DNA of 45,707 nucleotides. It comes from Saccharothrix coeruleofusca (GTDB taxonomy: Bacteria; Actinomycetota; Actinomycetes; Mycobacteriales; Pseudonocardiaceae). Location of the stretch: the NCBI RefSeq assembly GCF_014648515.1, contig NZ_BMRG01000001.1:198651-244357 (forward strand), written 5' to 3'. The position numbers and the translations under genes were made by a program. The notes beneath the pieces were generated by a model. That model did no database searches and was not told the DNA's origin. It saw only the letters and a program-made list of their open reading frames with translations. How positions within the stretch are numbered: position 1 is the first letter of the stretch; each line of letters opens with the position of its first letter. Positions 25,609 to 36,286 of this stretch are shown in pieces.

Positions 25609-26238
25609 TCAGGACCCCGCCTTCGGGTTGGGGCCCCGGTAGTCGTTGGTGACGATCACGATGATGCCGGGGTGGGCCTTGACGATGCCCTCGAAGCGCG
25701 GCTCCGCCCTGGCCCCGATCAGCTCGGCCAGCTGCTTGGCCTGCGCCTCCTCGTCGGTGCCCGGCCGGAAGTAGACCGTGGTGGTGGGGATCTGGCCCTG
25801 GGAGTAGTTGTCGGTCTCGGTGACCTGCCAGCCCAGGGAGCGCACCTCGGTGGACGCCCTGGCCGCCAGGTTGGGCACGGTGCTGTTGTTGTAGACCCGC
25901 ACCGGCTGCCGGTTCTCCGGGGTGACCGGCGGGGGCGGGGTGTCCGTCGCGGGCGCGGTCGTCGTGGTCGCGGGCGCGCCCGTGGTCGTGTCCGTGGTCG
26001 TGTCCGTGCTCGTGGGCGCGTCCGTGGTCGTCTCGGCGGGTGCCGAGGGGGGCGCGTCGGAGGTCGGCGAGCCCGCCGTCGAGGCCGGTGGCTGCCCCGG
26101 CTGCGCGCCGGAGGTGTCCTCGCCGCCGGTGAACAGCGACACCACGCCGAGCACCAGGGACGCCGCGGCGACCGCGAGCAGGGCGTAACCCGCGGCTCGC
26201 GTCGGACGCGTGGAGCCGGTCGGTTCGGGGTTGCTCAT
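25609..26238 (-). CDS. LytR_C-domain membrane protein (VirR-like)
   Basis: The 209-residue protein has a short cytoplasmic N-terminus, one membrane helix (GYALLAVAAASLVLGVVSLF), a Thr/Pro-rich linker of about 60 residues, and a C-terminal LytR_C domain (VRVYNNSTVPNLAARASTEV, GWQVTETDNYSQGQIPTTTV, GIIVIVTNDY). In M. tuberculosis the protein at this position (Rv0431, VirR) affects envelope vesicle release. The ATG at 26238 overlaps the stop of the DUF3263 gene by 4 bp. The gene ends 19 bp from the convergent ATPase gene. A cell-envelope role is inferred from family and synteny. Confidence 0.85.
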   Translation of the reverse strand: MSNPEPTGSTRPTRAAGYALLAVAAASLVLGVVSLFTGGEDTSGAQPGQPPASTAGSPTSDAPPSAPAETTTDAPTSTDTTTDTTTGAPATTTTAPATDTPPPPVTPENRQPVRVYNNSTVPNLAARASTEVRSLGWQVTETDNYSQGQIPTTTVYFRPGTDEEAQAKQLAELIGARAEPRFEGIVKAHPGIIVIVTNDYRGPNPKAGS

Positions 26239-26606
26239 CGGTCGGCCACGTCCGAGTCGGCCACGTCCGAGTCGGCCGGGTCCAGCCCGGTCGCACCCAG
26301 CCCGGTCACACCCGGCCCGGTCACGCCCAGCCGCCTGGCCGCGCGGGCGCGCTGCCTGCCGGACCTGATCCGGCGCAGCCGCTTGACCAGCATCGGGTCG
26401 ACCGCCAGCGCCGCCTCCTTGTCCACCACCGCGTTGAGCAGCTGGTAGTACCGGGTCGCCGACATGTCGAACAGCTCGCGGATGGCCTGCTCCTTGGCGC
26501 CCGCGTACTTCCACCACTGGCGTTCGAAGGCCAGGATCTGGCGCTCGCGGTCGTCCAAACCGTCGTCCGGCCCCTCCGCCGGCGCCAGTGCCTCTGCGGC
26601 GTCCAT
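26235..26606 (-). CDS. DUF3263-family protein
   Basis: The 123-residue protein has the conserved core [40 protein letters not shown] and [12 protein letters not shown], which resembles a helix-turn-helix DNA-binding fold. The last ~30 residues are low-complexity ([15 protein letters not shown], then DSDVA twice) and come from DNA tandem repeats. The ATG at 26606 follows GAGGAG. It is coupled to the VirR-like gene by an ATGA overlap, the same pair as Rv0430-Rv0431 in mycobacteria. Confidence 0.88.
   Translation of the reverse strand: MDAAEALAPAEGPDDGLDDRERQILAFERQWWKYAGAKEQAIRELFDMSATRYYQLLNAVVDKEAALAVDPMLVKRLRRIRSGRQRARAARRLGVTGPGVTGLGATGLDPADSDVADSDVADR
26241..26277. repeat. 15-bp tandem repeat at the 3' end of the DUF3263 gene
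   Basis: Two perfect copies of GTCGGCCACGTCCGA (26241-26270) plus a partial third encode the DSDVA repeats just before the stop. Confidence 0.85.
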
Positions 26607-26703
26607 CGGGCTCCTCAGCCGTGTCGGTGCGTGCCGCCCCATTACATCACGTGATCTTCGACCGGGTCGGCTCATCGGTCGGCGCGTCCCCGGCCCGCCT
26701 GGT

Positions 26704-26709
26704 TAGGCT
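26704..26709 (+). promoter_or_regulatory. -10 element for leaderless def
   Basis: TAGGCT lies 7 bases before the ATG at 26717, with no ribosome-binding site between. Confidence 0.55.
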
Positions 26710-26716
26710 GCCGGTC

Positions 26717-27304
26717 ATGGCAGTTCACCCGATCCGGATCGCGGGAGACCCGGTCCTGCACCACCCGACGCGCCCGGTCGAGGTCTTCGACGACGCGCTG
26801 CGGACGCTCATCGAGGACATGTTCGAGACCATGGCGGCGGCGCGCGGCGTCGGCCTCGCGGCCAACCAGATCGGGATCGACCAGCGCCTGTTCGTCTACG
26901 ACTGCCCGGACGACGAGGGCGTGCGGCACCGCGGCGTGGTGGTCAACCCGGTGCTGGAGACCTCCGAGATCCCGCTGGGCATGCCCGACCCGGACGACGA
27001 CTACGAGGGCTGCCTGTCCGCGCCCGGCGAGTCCTACCCGACCGGCCGGGCGAGCTGGGCGAAGGTCACCGGCGTGGACGGCGACGGCAAGCCCGTCGAG
27101 GTCGAGGGCACCGGGTTCTTCGCCCGCTGCCTGCAGCACGAGACCGACCACCTCGACGGCCACCTGTACCTGGACCGGCTGGTCGGGCGGCACAAGCGGG
27201 CCGCGAAGAAGATGCTCAAGGCCAACGGGTGGGGCGTGCCCGGCCTGTCCTGGGACCCGGCGACCTCGCCGGACCCGTTCGCCGACGAGGACGACGAGGG
27301 CTGA
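26717..27304 (+). CDS. def: Peptide deformylase
   Basis: The 195-residue metalloenzyme removes the formyl group from new proteins. All three motifs are present: [13 protein letters not shown] (metal Cys) and QHETDHL (metal His pair and catalytic Glu). The C-terminal ~25 residues ([16 protein letters not shown]) form an extension common in actinobacteria. The ATG at 26717 is chosen from the motif-based N-terminus and the -10 box 7 bases upstream. It diverges from the DUF3263-VirR-like pair, as in Mycobacterium. Confidence 0.96.
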   Translation: MAVHPIRIAGDPVLHHPTRPVEVFDDALRTLIEDMFETMAAARGVGLAANQIGIDQRLFVYDCPDDEGVRHRGVVVNPVLETSEIPLGMPDPDDDYEGCLSAPGESYPTGRASWAKVTGVDGDGKPVEVEGTGFFARCLQHETDHLDGHLYLDRLVGRHKRAAKKMLKANGWGVPGLSWDPATSPDPFADEDDEG

Positions 27305-27338
27305 CAAAACCGCTGGACACCCCGGTGACGATGGTCGC

Positions 27339-27935
27339 GTGTGGAGCAGCGCGGCCGCGCTCGTCGCGGCGTCCTTCCTGATCGCACTGTCGCCCGGCCC
27401 CGGAACGGCGCTGGTCCTGCGCCAGTCGGTCCGGGGGCGCGGCAGCGCGCTGGCCACGGTCGCGGGCATGGAGGTCGGCGTGGCCTGCTGGGCGGTGGCC
27501 GCCGCGCTGGGGCTGTCGGTGCTGCTGACCGCCTCCGAGGTCGCCTACCACGCGCTGCGGATCACCGGCGCGGTGTTCCTGGTCTACCTGGGCGTGAAGG
27601 CGTGGCGGTCGGCGAGCGAGCCGGTGACCGCGCCGCCGCCCGCGAGCCACGCCTTCCGGGCGGGCCTGGTGGTGAACCTGGCCAACCCGAAGCTGGGCGT
27701 GTTCGCCGTCTCGTTCCTGCCGCAGTTCCTGCCCGCAGGCGGCGGCAGGGGCGTGCTGCTGCTGTTCGCGCTGGTCTGGGTGCTGGTGGACACGGCGTGG
27801 TACCTGGTCGTGGTGGTCGTGCTAGACCGGGTCCGAGGCCGGCTCTCCCGCGCGCGGGTCCGCCGCGCCCTGGAGCGGGTCTCCGGCGCGGTCCTGGTCG
27901 CCCTGGGGCTTCGGCTGGTGCTCTCCGCTCGGTGA
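27339..27935 (+). CDS. LysE/RhtB-family amino-acid exporter
   Basis: The 198-residue protein has about six membrane helices. The family signature SPGPGTALVLRQSVRGRG is near the N-terminus and VNLANPKLGVFAVSFLPQFL in the middle. It probably exports an amino acid or related metabolite; the substrate cannot be read from sequence. The GTG at 27339 is 34 bases after def and lacks a ribosome-binding site. Its last 114 bp overlap the end of the gene on the other strand. Confidence 0.9.
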   Translation: MWSSAAALVAASFLIALSPGPGTALVLRQSVRGRGSALATVAGMEVGVACWAVAAALGLSVLLTASEVAYHALRITGAVFLVYLGVKAWRSASEPVTAPPPASHAFRAGLVVNLANPKLGVFAVSFLPQFLPAGGGRGVLLLFALVWVLVDTAWYLVVVVVLDRVRGRLSRARVRRALERVSGAVLVALGLRLVLSAR

Positions 27936-28577
27936 CGGGCGCAGCCACGGCAGCTCGGGGAACCCGATCAGCTCGCCGTGGTCGGCGCAGCGCGCCAGCT
28001 CCTCGTAGGCGCCCGCGAGGACCTGGGCGCGCAGCCGCCGCACCTGCCCCACCGTGGGCAGGTGGCCGACCAGCAGGAACGGCATCAGCAGCCGCCACGC
28101 CCCGACCACCGGGTCGCGGTGGCGGTGCGGGGCGCGCAGGGTGGCCCGCGCCACGCGCAGCGCGTGCTCGCCCGCGGTCATCGACTTCGGGAACCCGGCG
28201 TGGTCCCAGGACCAGCGCAGCGCGTCGGACATCGCGCACCGGACGCAGTCCACCGGCCCGGTGCCCGGCTCGGCGCCGCACTGGGAGCAGCCGACCAGCG
28301 TCATCGCCCAGTCCACGCAGGTCCACGGGTACTTGCCGACCTCGTCGGCGAGCACCAGCTCGGCCAGCTCGCGCTCCCCCGCGCCGCCCTCTGCCAGCTG
28401 CTCGGCGGCCAGCAGCACCTGCCAGTCGGCCAGCCAGTACTGGTCCACCAGCTCGGCGCAGAACCGGCAGGCGGGGTAGCCGCGACCGGCCAGGTCCCCG
28501 CACGAGGGGCACGGCGACGCGACGGCGGGGCGTTCCACGCGCCTGCCTCCGGGCGGGAACGGCTGGTGATCAGCCAC
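27822..28577 (-). CDS. Hypothetical protein with four CxxC motifs
   Basis: The 251-residue protein has CPSC and CRFC near the N-terminus and CSQC and CVRC near residues 95-115, enough for two zinc ribbons. The middle part is Trp- and Leu-rich (VDWAMTLVG, SDALRWSWDHAGFP). The last ~35 residues are disordered and lie antisense to the lysE 3' end. The GTG at 28577 lies 6 bases after TAAGTT (minus strand), so it may be leaderless. The family is not recognised. It shares its promoter region with thiC. Confidence 0.75.
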   Translation of the reverse strand: MADHQPFPPGGRRVERPAVASPCPSCGDLAGRGYPACRFCAELVDQYWLADWQVLLAAEQLAEGGAGERELAELVLADEVGKYPWTCVDWAMTLVGCSQCGAEPGTGPVDCVRCAMSDALRWSWDHAGFPKSMTAGEHALRVARATLRAPHRHRDPVVGAWRLLMPFLLVGHLPTVGQVRRLRAQVLAGAYEELARCADHGELIGFPELPWLRPSPSGEHQPKPQGDQDRAGDPLQGAADPRAGEPASDPV

Positions 28578-28606
28578 GCGGAGAACTTAGACCGAAACCG
28601 GCGGCC

Positions 28607-28636
28607 TTGGCATCCGCACCCGGCCGTGGTTATGGT
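28607..28636 (+). promoter_or_regulatory. thiC promoter
   Basis: TTGGCA (28607-28612), 18 bases, then TATGGT (28631-28636) fits a primary-sigma promoter upstream of the TPP riboswitch. Confidence 0.5.
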
Positions 28637-28653
28637 CGGGCGGACAACTCAAC

Positions 28654-30411
<1,758 letters not shown>

Positions 30412-30412
<1 letters not shown>

Positions 30413-31233
30413 TGGAGCGAACACCCCCCAGGGTCCTCACCATCGCCGGATCGGATTCCGGCGGTGGTGCGGGCCTGCAAGCGGACCTGCGCGCGCTGTT
30501 CGCGTGCGGCGTCCACGGCATGACCGCGGTCACCGCGGTGACCGTGCAGAACTCGCTGGGCGTCACCGGCTACACCGAGATCCCGCCGGAGGTGGTGGCC
30601 GCCCAGATCGAGGCGGTGGCGGGCGACATCGGCGTGAACGCGGCCAAGACCGGGATGCTGGCGTCGGCGGGCATCATCGAGGCGGTCGCCGAAGCGTGCG
30701 ACCGGGTCCACATCGGACGGACGATCCCGTTCGTGGTGGACCCGGTGGCCGCGTCCATGCACGGCCACCAGCTGCTGGCCGACGACGCGCTCAAGGCGCT
30801 GCGCGACGAGCTGTTCCCGCGCGCGACGCTGGTGACGCCGAACCTGGACGAGGTGCGGCTGCTCACCGGCCTGGAGGTGCGCTCGCGCGCGGACCAGCGC
30901 GAGGCCGCGCGGGCGCTGCACGCGCTGGGGCCGCGGTGGGTGCTGGTCAAGGGCGGCCACCTGTGGGACGACCCGGAGTGCCTGGACGTGCTCTACGACG
31001 GCGCGGAGTTCGTCGAGCTGCTCGGCCCCCGCTTCGACGTGCCGCACACCCACGGCAGCGGCGACACCCTGGCCTCGGCGATCTGCTCCCGGCTGGCCAG
31101 GGGCGAGAGCGTGCCCGACGCGGTGCGGTTCGGCAAGGAGTTCATCGTCCGCTCGGTGCGGGCCGCCTACCCGCTGGGCGCGGGCGTCGGCCCCGTATCC
31201 CCGTTGTGGCGCTTGGCGGACGGGTCGCACTAG
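30412..31233 (+). CDS. thiD: Hydroxymethylpyrimidine (phosphate) kinase
   Basis: The 273-residue ribokinase-fold enzyme phosphorylates HMP and HMP-P. The N-terminus LTIAGSDSGGGAGLQADLRA is the ThiD hallmark, followed by KTGMLAS, VDPVAAS, TPNLDEVRLLTG, LVKGGHL and the anion-hole segment HGSGDTLASA. The last reads GSGDT rather than GTGCT, as in many actinobacterial ThiD proteins. The TAG stop overlaps the -10 box of the next gene. Confidence 0.96.
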
Positions 31234-31236
31234 CGT
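31231..31236 (+). promoter_or_regulatory. -10 element for leaderless methyltransferase gene
   Basis: TAGCGT begins with the thiD stop codon and ends 6 bases before the ATG at 31243. Confidence 0.5.
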
Positions 31237-31242
31237 GGCGCG

Positions 31243-32055
31243 ATGGCGCGCGAGGCGATCACGTTCACGGGCACTCAGGAGACGATGCTGGCGACCCTGT
31301 ACGCCAGGGCGCTGGACAGCGCGCGGCCCGACTCCGTCCTGCACGACACCGCGGCGGCCGAGGCGGTGGCCCGGATCGACTACGACTTCGCCAGGACCGG
31401 CATCCGGGGCACCTCGGCGATCGGCGTGGCGATCCGGGCCAGGGTGCTCGACGACTGGACCGCCGAGTTCCTGGCCGCCACGCCCGAGGCGACCGTGCTG
31501 CACCTGGCCTGCGGCCTGGACACGCGGGCGCGCAGGATGGCGCCGCCGCCGTCGGTGCGCTGGGTGGACGTGGACCTGCCCGAAGTGGTCGAGCTGCGGC
31601 GCAAGCTGCTGCCCGACCCGCCGGGCGACTACCGGCTGCTGGCCACCTCGGTGACCGCCGAGGGCTGGCTGGAGGCCGTCCCCGCCGACCGGCCGGTGGT
31701 GGCCGTGTTCGAGGGCCTGACGATGTACCTGCGGGCCGAGGAGGTGGAGCGGCTGGTGCGGCGGATCACCGGCCACTTCCCCGGCGGGCAGCTGCTGTTC
31801 GACGCCTACGGCACGCTCGGGATCAAGCTGCAGAAGCTGGTCCCGGCGGTGCGCAACGCGGGCGCGACGCTGCACTGGGGCATGGACGACCCCCGGTCGA
31901 TCGAGCCGTGGGGCGTCGAGCTGGTGCAGTCGCTGCGCAGCGTCGAGCTGCCGCACCTGGACAAGCTGCCGCGCGGCGGGCGGATCGCGATGAAGGTGCT
32001 GGCGCTGCTGCCCGGCCTGCGCGACTCGGGCAGGCTGGTGCGCTACCGGTTCTGA
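31243..32055 (+). CDS. Class I SAM-dependent methyltransferase (LCM/PPM-like)
   Basis: The 270-residue protein belongs to the leucine carboxyl methyltransferase-like family common in actinomycetes. SAM-binding motifs are TVLHLACGLDTRARRM and VRWVDVDLPEVVELRRKLL; VVAVFEGLTMYLRAEEV is the characteristic post-motif. The substrate is unknown; relatives act on small metabolites or polyketide and tetracenomycin-type products. It appears to have its own promoter and a leaderless start, and is convergent with marR. Confidence 0.88.
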   Translation: MAREAITFTGTQETMLATLYARALDSARPDSVLHDTAAAEAVARIDYDFARTGIRGTSAIGVAIRARVLDDWTAEFLAATPEATVLHLACGLDTRARRMAPPPSVRWVDVDLPEVVELRRKLLPDPPGDYRLLATSVTAEGWLEAVPADRPVVAVFEGLTMYLRAEEVERLVRRITGHFPGGQLLFDAYGTLGIKLQKLVPAVRNAGATLHWGMDDPRSIEPWGVELVQSLRSVELPHLDKLPRGGRIAMKVLALLPGLRDSGRLVRYRF

Positions 32056-32073
32056 CCGCCGAGGTTCTGACCG

Positions 32074-32514
32074 CTAGTGCGCCTCGCCCACCAGTTCCTC
32101 CAGCGCGCCCAGCGCGTTGACCAGCGCCGACTGGTGCTCCGGGGAGAGCTGCTCGATGCGGCGCTGCAGCTCGCGCACGCGGGCCGAGCGGACCCCGGAG
32201 ACCATCGTCTCGCCCTCGGGGGTCGGCGTGGCCAGCCAGGCGCGGCCGTCCTGCGGGTCCGGCTCCCGGCGCACGTACCCGGCCTCCACCAGCGCGGCGA
32301 CGATCCGCGAGAGCGTCGGCGGGGCGACCCCCTCCTTGGTGGCGAGGTCGCCCAGCCGCATCGGGCCGCACCGGGCGAGGGTGGCCAGCGCGGACACCGC
32401 GCCGGGACCGAGCCCTGGGGACCCGGTCCGGCGCAGCAGGCGCGCGAGCCTGCCGATCGCCAGGTACAGGCGCGCGGTGGCGTCCTCGACCTGGTCGGTC
32501 AACGGTGCCGTCAC
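32074..32514 (-). CDS. MarR-family transcriptional regulator
   Basis: The 146-residue winged helix-turn-helix protein shows the MarR DNA-binding region: GPMRLGDLATKEGVAPPTLS, RIVAALVEAGYVRREPDPQD and the wing RAWLATPTPEGE. The GTG at 32514 follows GAGGAGGAACG; an in-frame upstream start at 32562 lies inside a palindrome. It probably represses itself through the dyad at 32547-32560. The target genes are unknown, but the nearby methyltransferase and the dioxygenase at 35419 are candidates. Confidence 0.9.
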   Translation of the reverse strand: MTAPLTDQVEDATARLYLAIGRLARLLRRTGSPGLGPGAVSALATLARCGPMRLGDLATKEGVAPPTLSRIVAALVEAGYVRREPDPQDGRAWLATPTPEGETMVSGVRSARVRELQRRIEQLSPEHQSALVNALGALEELVGEAH

Positions 32515-32546
32515 GGCACGTTCCTCCTCGGTCGGTGGACAGGACG

Positions 32547-32560
32547 GAGCACGGGTGCTC
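32547..32560. promoter_or_regulatory. Palindrome GAGCAC-GG-GTGCTC upstream of marR
   Basis: Perfect 6-bp arms with a 2-bp centre lie 33 bp before the marR start. This is a plausible autoregulatory operator. Confidence 0.5.
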
Positions 32561-32605
32561 AAGCATCCATCATGCCGCCCGCGCCGACCACCGCCCGATG
32601 GGCCA

Positions 32606-33568
<963 letters not shown>

Positions 33569-33569
<1 letters not shown>

Positions 33570-34615
33570 CAGCTGTCCTCCCTCTCGCGCAGCAGGGCGA
33601 GCGCCCGCCGCGCGGTGACCGGCGCGAGCAGCAGGCCGTTGCGGTGGTGGCCGGTGGCGGCCAGCACGCCCGGTTCCAGCCAGTCCACGACGGGCGCGTT
33701 GTCCGGGCTGCCCGCGCGGAACCCGGCGGCCGACTCGACCAGCGCGTACTCGGTGATCGCGGGCCACACCGCTTCGGCGTCCCGCAGCAGGTCCAGCACG
33801 CCCCGCACCTTGACCCCGGTGTCGAAGCCCGCCTCGTACTGGGTGGCGCCGAGCACCAGCCCGCCCGGCCTCGGCACCAGGTAGACCGGCCTGCCCTCGA
33901 CGTGCGCGCGGACGGTGTGCCGGGGCGGCGGCAGCGCGCCTGGTCGGGCGACCAGGCGCAGGATCTCGCCCTTCACCGGGCGGATCACCCCGCGCAGCTT
34001 CGGGTGCAGCCCGCCGCTCCACGCCCCTGCCGCGATCACCGTGACACCGCCGTTCCGACCGGCCCCGGTCTCGGGCTCGGCCCCTGGCTCGGCTCCTGGC
34101 TCGGCTTCGGCGAACCGCACGCCGTGGTCCCGGCACGCCGCGCGCAGCGCGTCCAGCAGCGCCCGGTTGTCCACGGAGAGGTCGCCGGGCACGTGCAGTC
34201 CACTTCGGACCGACGGGCCCAGCCCCGGCTCCAGGCCGCGCAGCTCGCGCCCGGTCACCCGGCGCGCGGAGCGGCCGCGCGTGCCCAGGTAGGCGCACAG
34301 CTGGTCGAGCACCTGCGCGTCCGCGCGGTCGACGGCCACCGCCAGCGTGCCCACCTCGCTCAGCTCCAGGCCGAGGTCGGCGGCGAAGGAGGGCCACCGC
34401 TCCAGCGACTCCACGCCCAGGTCGAGCACGTGCTCGTCACCGGGCCACGCCTCGGTGATCGGGGCGAGCATCCCGCCCGCGACCCACGAGCCGCCGTGCG
34501 GCGAGCCGCGGTCGACGACGGTGACCGGGAAGCCGTCCCGCGCGGCGAACCACGCCACGGACAGGCCGATGACGCCGCCCCCGAGGACGGTGACCTGCAC
34601 TGCCAAGGCACTCAC
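33569..34615 (-). CDS. thiO: Glycine oxidase ThiO
   Basis: The 348-residue FAD enzyme makes dehydroglycine for the thiazole ring. The N-terminal nucleotide-binding motif is [19 protein letters not shown]. Other segments are [40 protein letters not shown] and [14 protein letters not shown] short repeat, EPGAEP, enlarges a loop near residue 185. The GTG at 34615 follows AGGGAG, which is the last block of the TPP riboswitch, so the aptamer can hide the ribosome-binding site. Confidence 0.94.
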
Positions 34616-34616
34616 G

Positions 34617-34708
34617 CTCCCTGCGCCGGCATGACCCGGATCAGGTTCGACGGTCGGAGCGAACCACGCTCCCTCTCAGCCCGGTGTCCTCCGGGCTCCC
34701 GTGCGGAC
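34617..34708 (-). ncRNA. TPP riboswitch upstream of thiOSG
   Basis: Read on the minus strand, the aptamer blocks are ACGGGAGCCCGG, GGGCTGAGAGGGAGCG, GTCGAACCTGATCCGGGTCA and GCCGGCGCAGGGAG. The last overlaps the thiO ribosome-binding site. A -10 box (TACGGT, revcomp of 34716-34721) lies just upstream. Confidence 0.95.
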
Positions 34709-34715
34709 CGCCTCC

Positions 34716-34749
34716 ACCGTAGCGCACGGCCGCGGCGGGCGGTTACCTT
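34716..34749. promoter_or_regulatory. Divergent thiO/thiE promoters
   Basis: The -10 box TACGGT (34716-34721, minus) serves the thiOSG riboswitch transcript. TACCTT (34744-34749, plus) lies 7 bases before the leaderless thiE GTG. Only about 20 bases separate the two -10 boxes, so polymerases would compete. Confidence 0.5.
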
Positions 34750-34756
34750 CCAGCCC

Positions 34757-35419
34757 GTGCCAGGACTCGACGCAACCACGACCAGGCGGCGGCTCGCGGA
34801 CGCGACGCTGTACCTCTGCACCCCGAACCGCCCCGACCTCGCCGAGTTCGCCGACGCCGCGCTCGCGGGCGGGGTGGACGTCGTGCAGCTGCGGGACAAG
34901 GGCCTGGAGGCCAAGCAGGAGATCGCCGCGCTGGAGGTGCTGGCCGAGGCGTGCGCCCGGCACGGCGCGCTGCTGGCGGTCAACGACCGCGCGGACGTGG
35001 CGCTGGCGGTGGACGCCGACGTGCTGCACCTGGGCCAGGACGACCTGCCGGTGCCGCTGGCCCGCCGGATCGTGGGCGAGGACGTGGTGATCGGCCGGTC
35101 CACGCACGACGTGGCGCAGGCGCGGGCGGCGGCGGCCGAGCCGGGCGTGGACTACTTCTGCACCGGCCCGTGCTGGCCGACGCCGACCAAGCCGGGCCGT
35201 CCCGCGCCGGGGCTGGACCTGGTGCGGGCCACCGCGGCGGCGGGCGTGGACCGCCCCTGGTTCGCCATCGGCGGCATCGACCGGGAGCGGCTGCCGGAGG
35301 TGCTGGCCGCCGGGGCGCGCCGGATCGTGGTGGTGCGGGCGATCACCGAGGCCGAGGACCCGAGGGCCGCGGCATCGTGGTTGAAGTTTCAACTAGAGGG
35401 CGTAGTCTCGATCCCGTGA
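34757..35419 (+). CDS. thiE: Thiamine phosphate synthase
   Basis: The 220-residue TIM-barrel enzyme joins HMP-PP and thiazole phosphate. Motifs are [90 protein letters not shown] and [19 protein letters not shown]. The GTG at 34757 lies 7 bases after TACCTT and lacks a ribosome-binding site. Unlike the other thi units, this leaderless gene has no TPP riboswitch. The stop overlaps the next gene by one base. Confidence 0.96.
   Translation: MPGLDATTTRRRLADATLYLCTPNRPDLAEFADAALAGGVDVVQLRDKGLEAKQEIAALEVLAEACARHGALLAVNDRADVALAVDADVLHLGQDDLPVPLARRIVGEDVVIGRSTHDVAQARAAAAEPGVDYFCTGPCWPTPTKPGRPAPGLDLVRATAAAGVDRPWFAIGGIDRERLPEVLAAGARRIVVVRAITEAEDPRAAASWLKFQLEGVVSIP
35380..35393. promoter_or_regulatory. 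Palindrome GTTGAA-GT-TTCAAC inside the thiE 3' end
   Basis: Perfect 6-bp arms lie directly before TAGAGG and TAGTCT, which are possible -10 boxes for the dioxygenase gene. The AT-rich dyad stands out from the surrounding GC-rich codons. Confidence 0.6.
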
Positions 35420-36192
35420 TGCCTGTGCTGTACCTGGGCCACGGGGCTCCCCCGCTGGCCGACGACGAGCGGTGGACCGGCGAGCTGCGGTCGTGGGCGG
35501 CCGAGCTGCCGCGACCGGAGTCGATCCTGGTCGTCTCCGCGCACTGGGAGGAGTCCCCGCTGACCCTGGGGGCCACCCGCCCGACGCCGCTCACCTACGA
35601 CTTCTGGGGCTTCCCCCGGCGCTACTACGAGGTCACCTACGACGCGCCCGGCGCGCCCGAGCTGGCCGAGGAGGTGACCAAGCTCGTCGGCGGCGCCGAA
35701 CCCGTGGCCCAGGACCCGGAACGCGGCCTGGACCACGGCGCGTACGTGCCGCTGAAGGAGATGTTCCCCGAAGCCGACGTCCCGGTGCTCCAGGTGTCCA
35801 TGCCCAGCCTTGACCCGCGCGGGCTGTTCGACCTGGGCCGCAGGCTCGCGCCGCTGCGCGAGCGGGGCGTGCTGGTGGTCGGCAGCGGGTTCCTCACGCA
35901 CAACCTCAGCTGCGTGGACTTCCCGGCGGGCCCGGACTACCAGCCGCCGTCGTGGTCGGCCGAGTTCGACGACTGGGCCGCCCGCGCGCTGGCAGGCGGC
36001 GACGTGGACGCGCTGCTGGACTTCCAGCGCAAGGCCCCCGCCGCGGGCATCGCGCACCCCCGCACCGAGCACTTCGCGCCGCTGTTCGTGGCGATGGGCG
36101 CGGCGGGCGCGGGCGCGGACCCGTCGTCGCCCCGCACCGCCGTCGAGGGCTTCTGGTACGGCCTGTCCAAGCGCTCGGTCCAGTTCGGCTGA
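35419..36192 (+). CDS. LigB-type extradiol dioxygenase (DODA/YgiD family)
   Basis: The 257-residue class III extradiol dioxygenase family uses iron or zinc to open catechol rings, for example 4,5-DOPA. Metal and catalytic histidines lie in YLGHGAPPLADDERW, VVSAHWEESPLT, LDHGAYVPLKEMFPEADVP and GSGFLTHNLSCVDF; the C-terminal HFAPLFVAMGAAG is also typical. The ATG at 35419 overlaps the thiE stop (TGATG). An own promoter with a palindromic operator inside thiE suggests inducible control. The natural substrate is unknown. Confidence 0.9.
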   Translation: MPVLYLGHGAPPLADDERWTGELRSWAAELPRPESILVVSAHWEESPLTLGATRPTPLTYDFWGFPRRYYEVTYDAPGAPELAEEVTKLVGGAEPVAQDPERGLDHGAYVPLKEMFPEADVPVLQVSMPSLDPRGLFDLGRRLAPLRERGVLVVGSGFLTHNLSCVDFPAGPDYQPPSWSAEFDDWAARALAGGDVDALLDFQRKAPAAGIAHPRTEHFAPLFVAMGAAGAGADPSSPRTAVEGFWYGLSKRSVQFG

Positions 36193-36199
36193 CCGGGGT

Positions 36200-36237
36200 C
36201 GGCACCCCCTGGCGAGGGGGTGCGCCAGGGGGTGCCG
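36200..36237. terminator. Bidirectional terminator
   Basis: A perfect 15-bp stem (36200-36214 and 36223-36237) with an 8-base loop lies between the convergent dioxygenase and protease genes. Confidence 0.85.
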
Positions 36238-36286
36238 GTCGCCCGCGGCGCGGTCCGCAGGGAGGTCGACCGCGCGCGGGCCGGGG

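Noticed and set aside
26646-26655. ATCACGTGAT palindrome between def and the DUF3263 gene as an operator
   Set aside because: A 10-bp palindrome alone is too short to claim, and it does not align with the predicted promoters of either gene.
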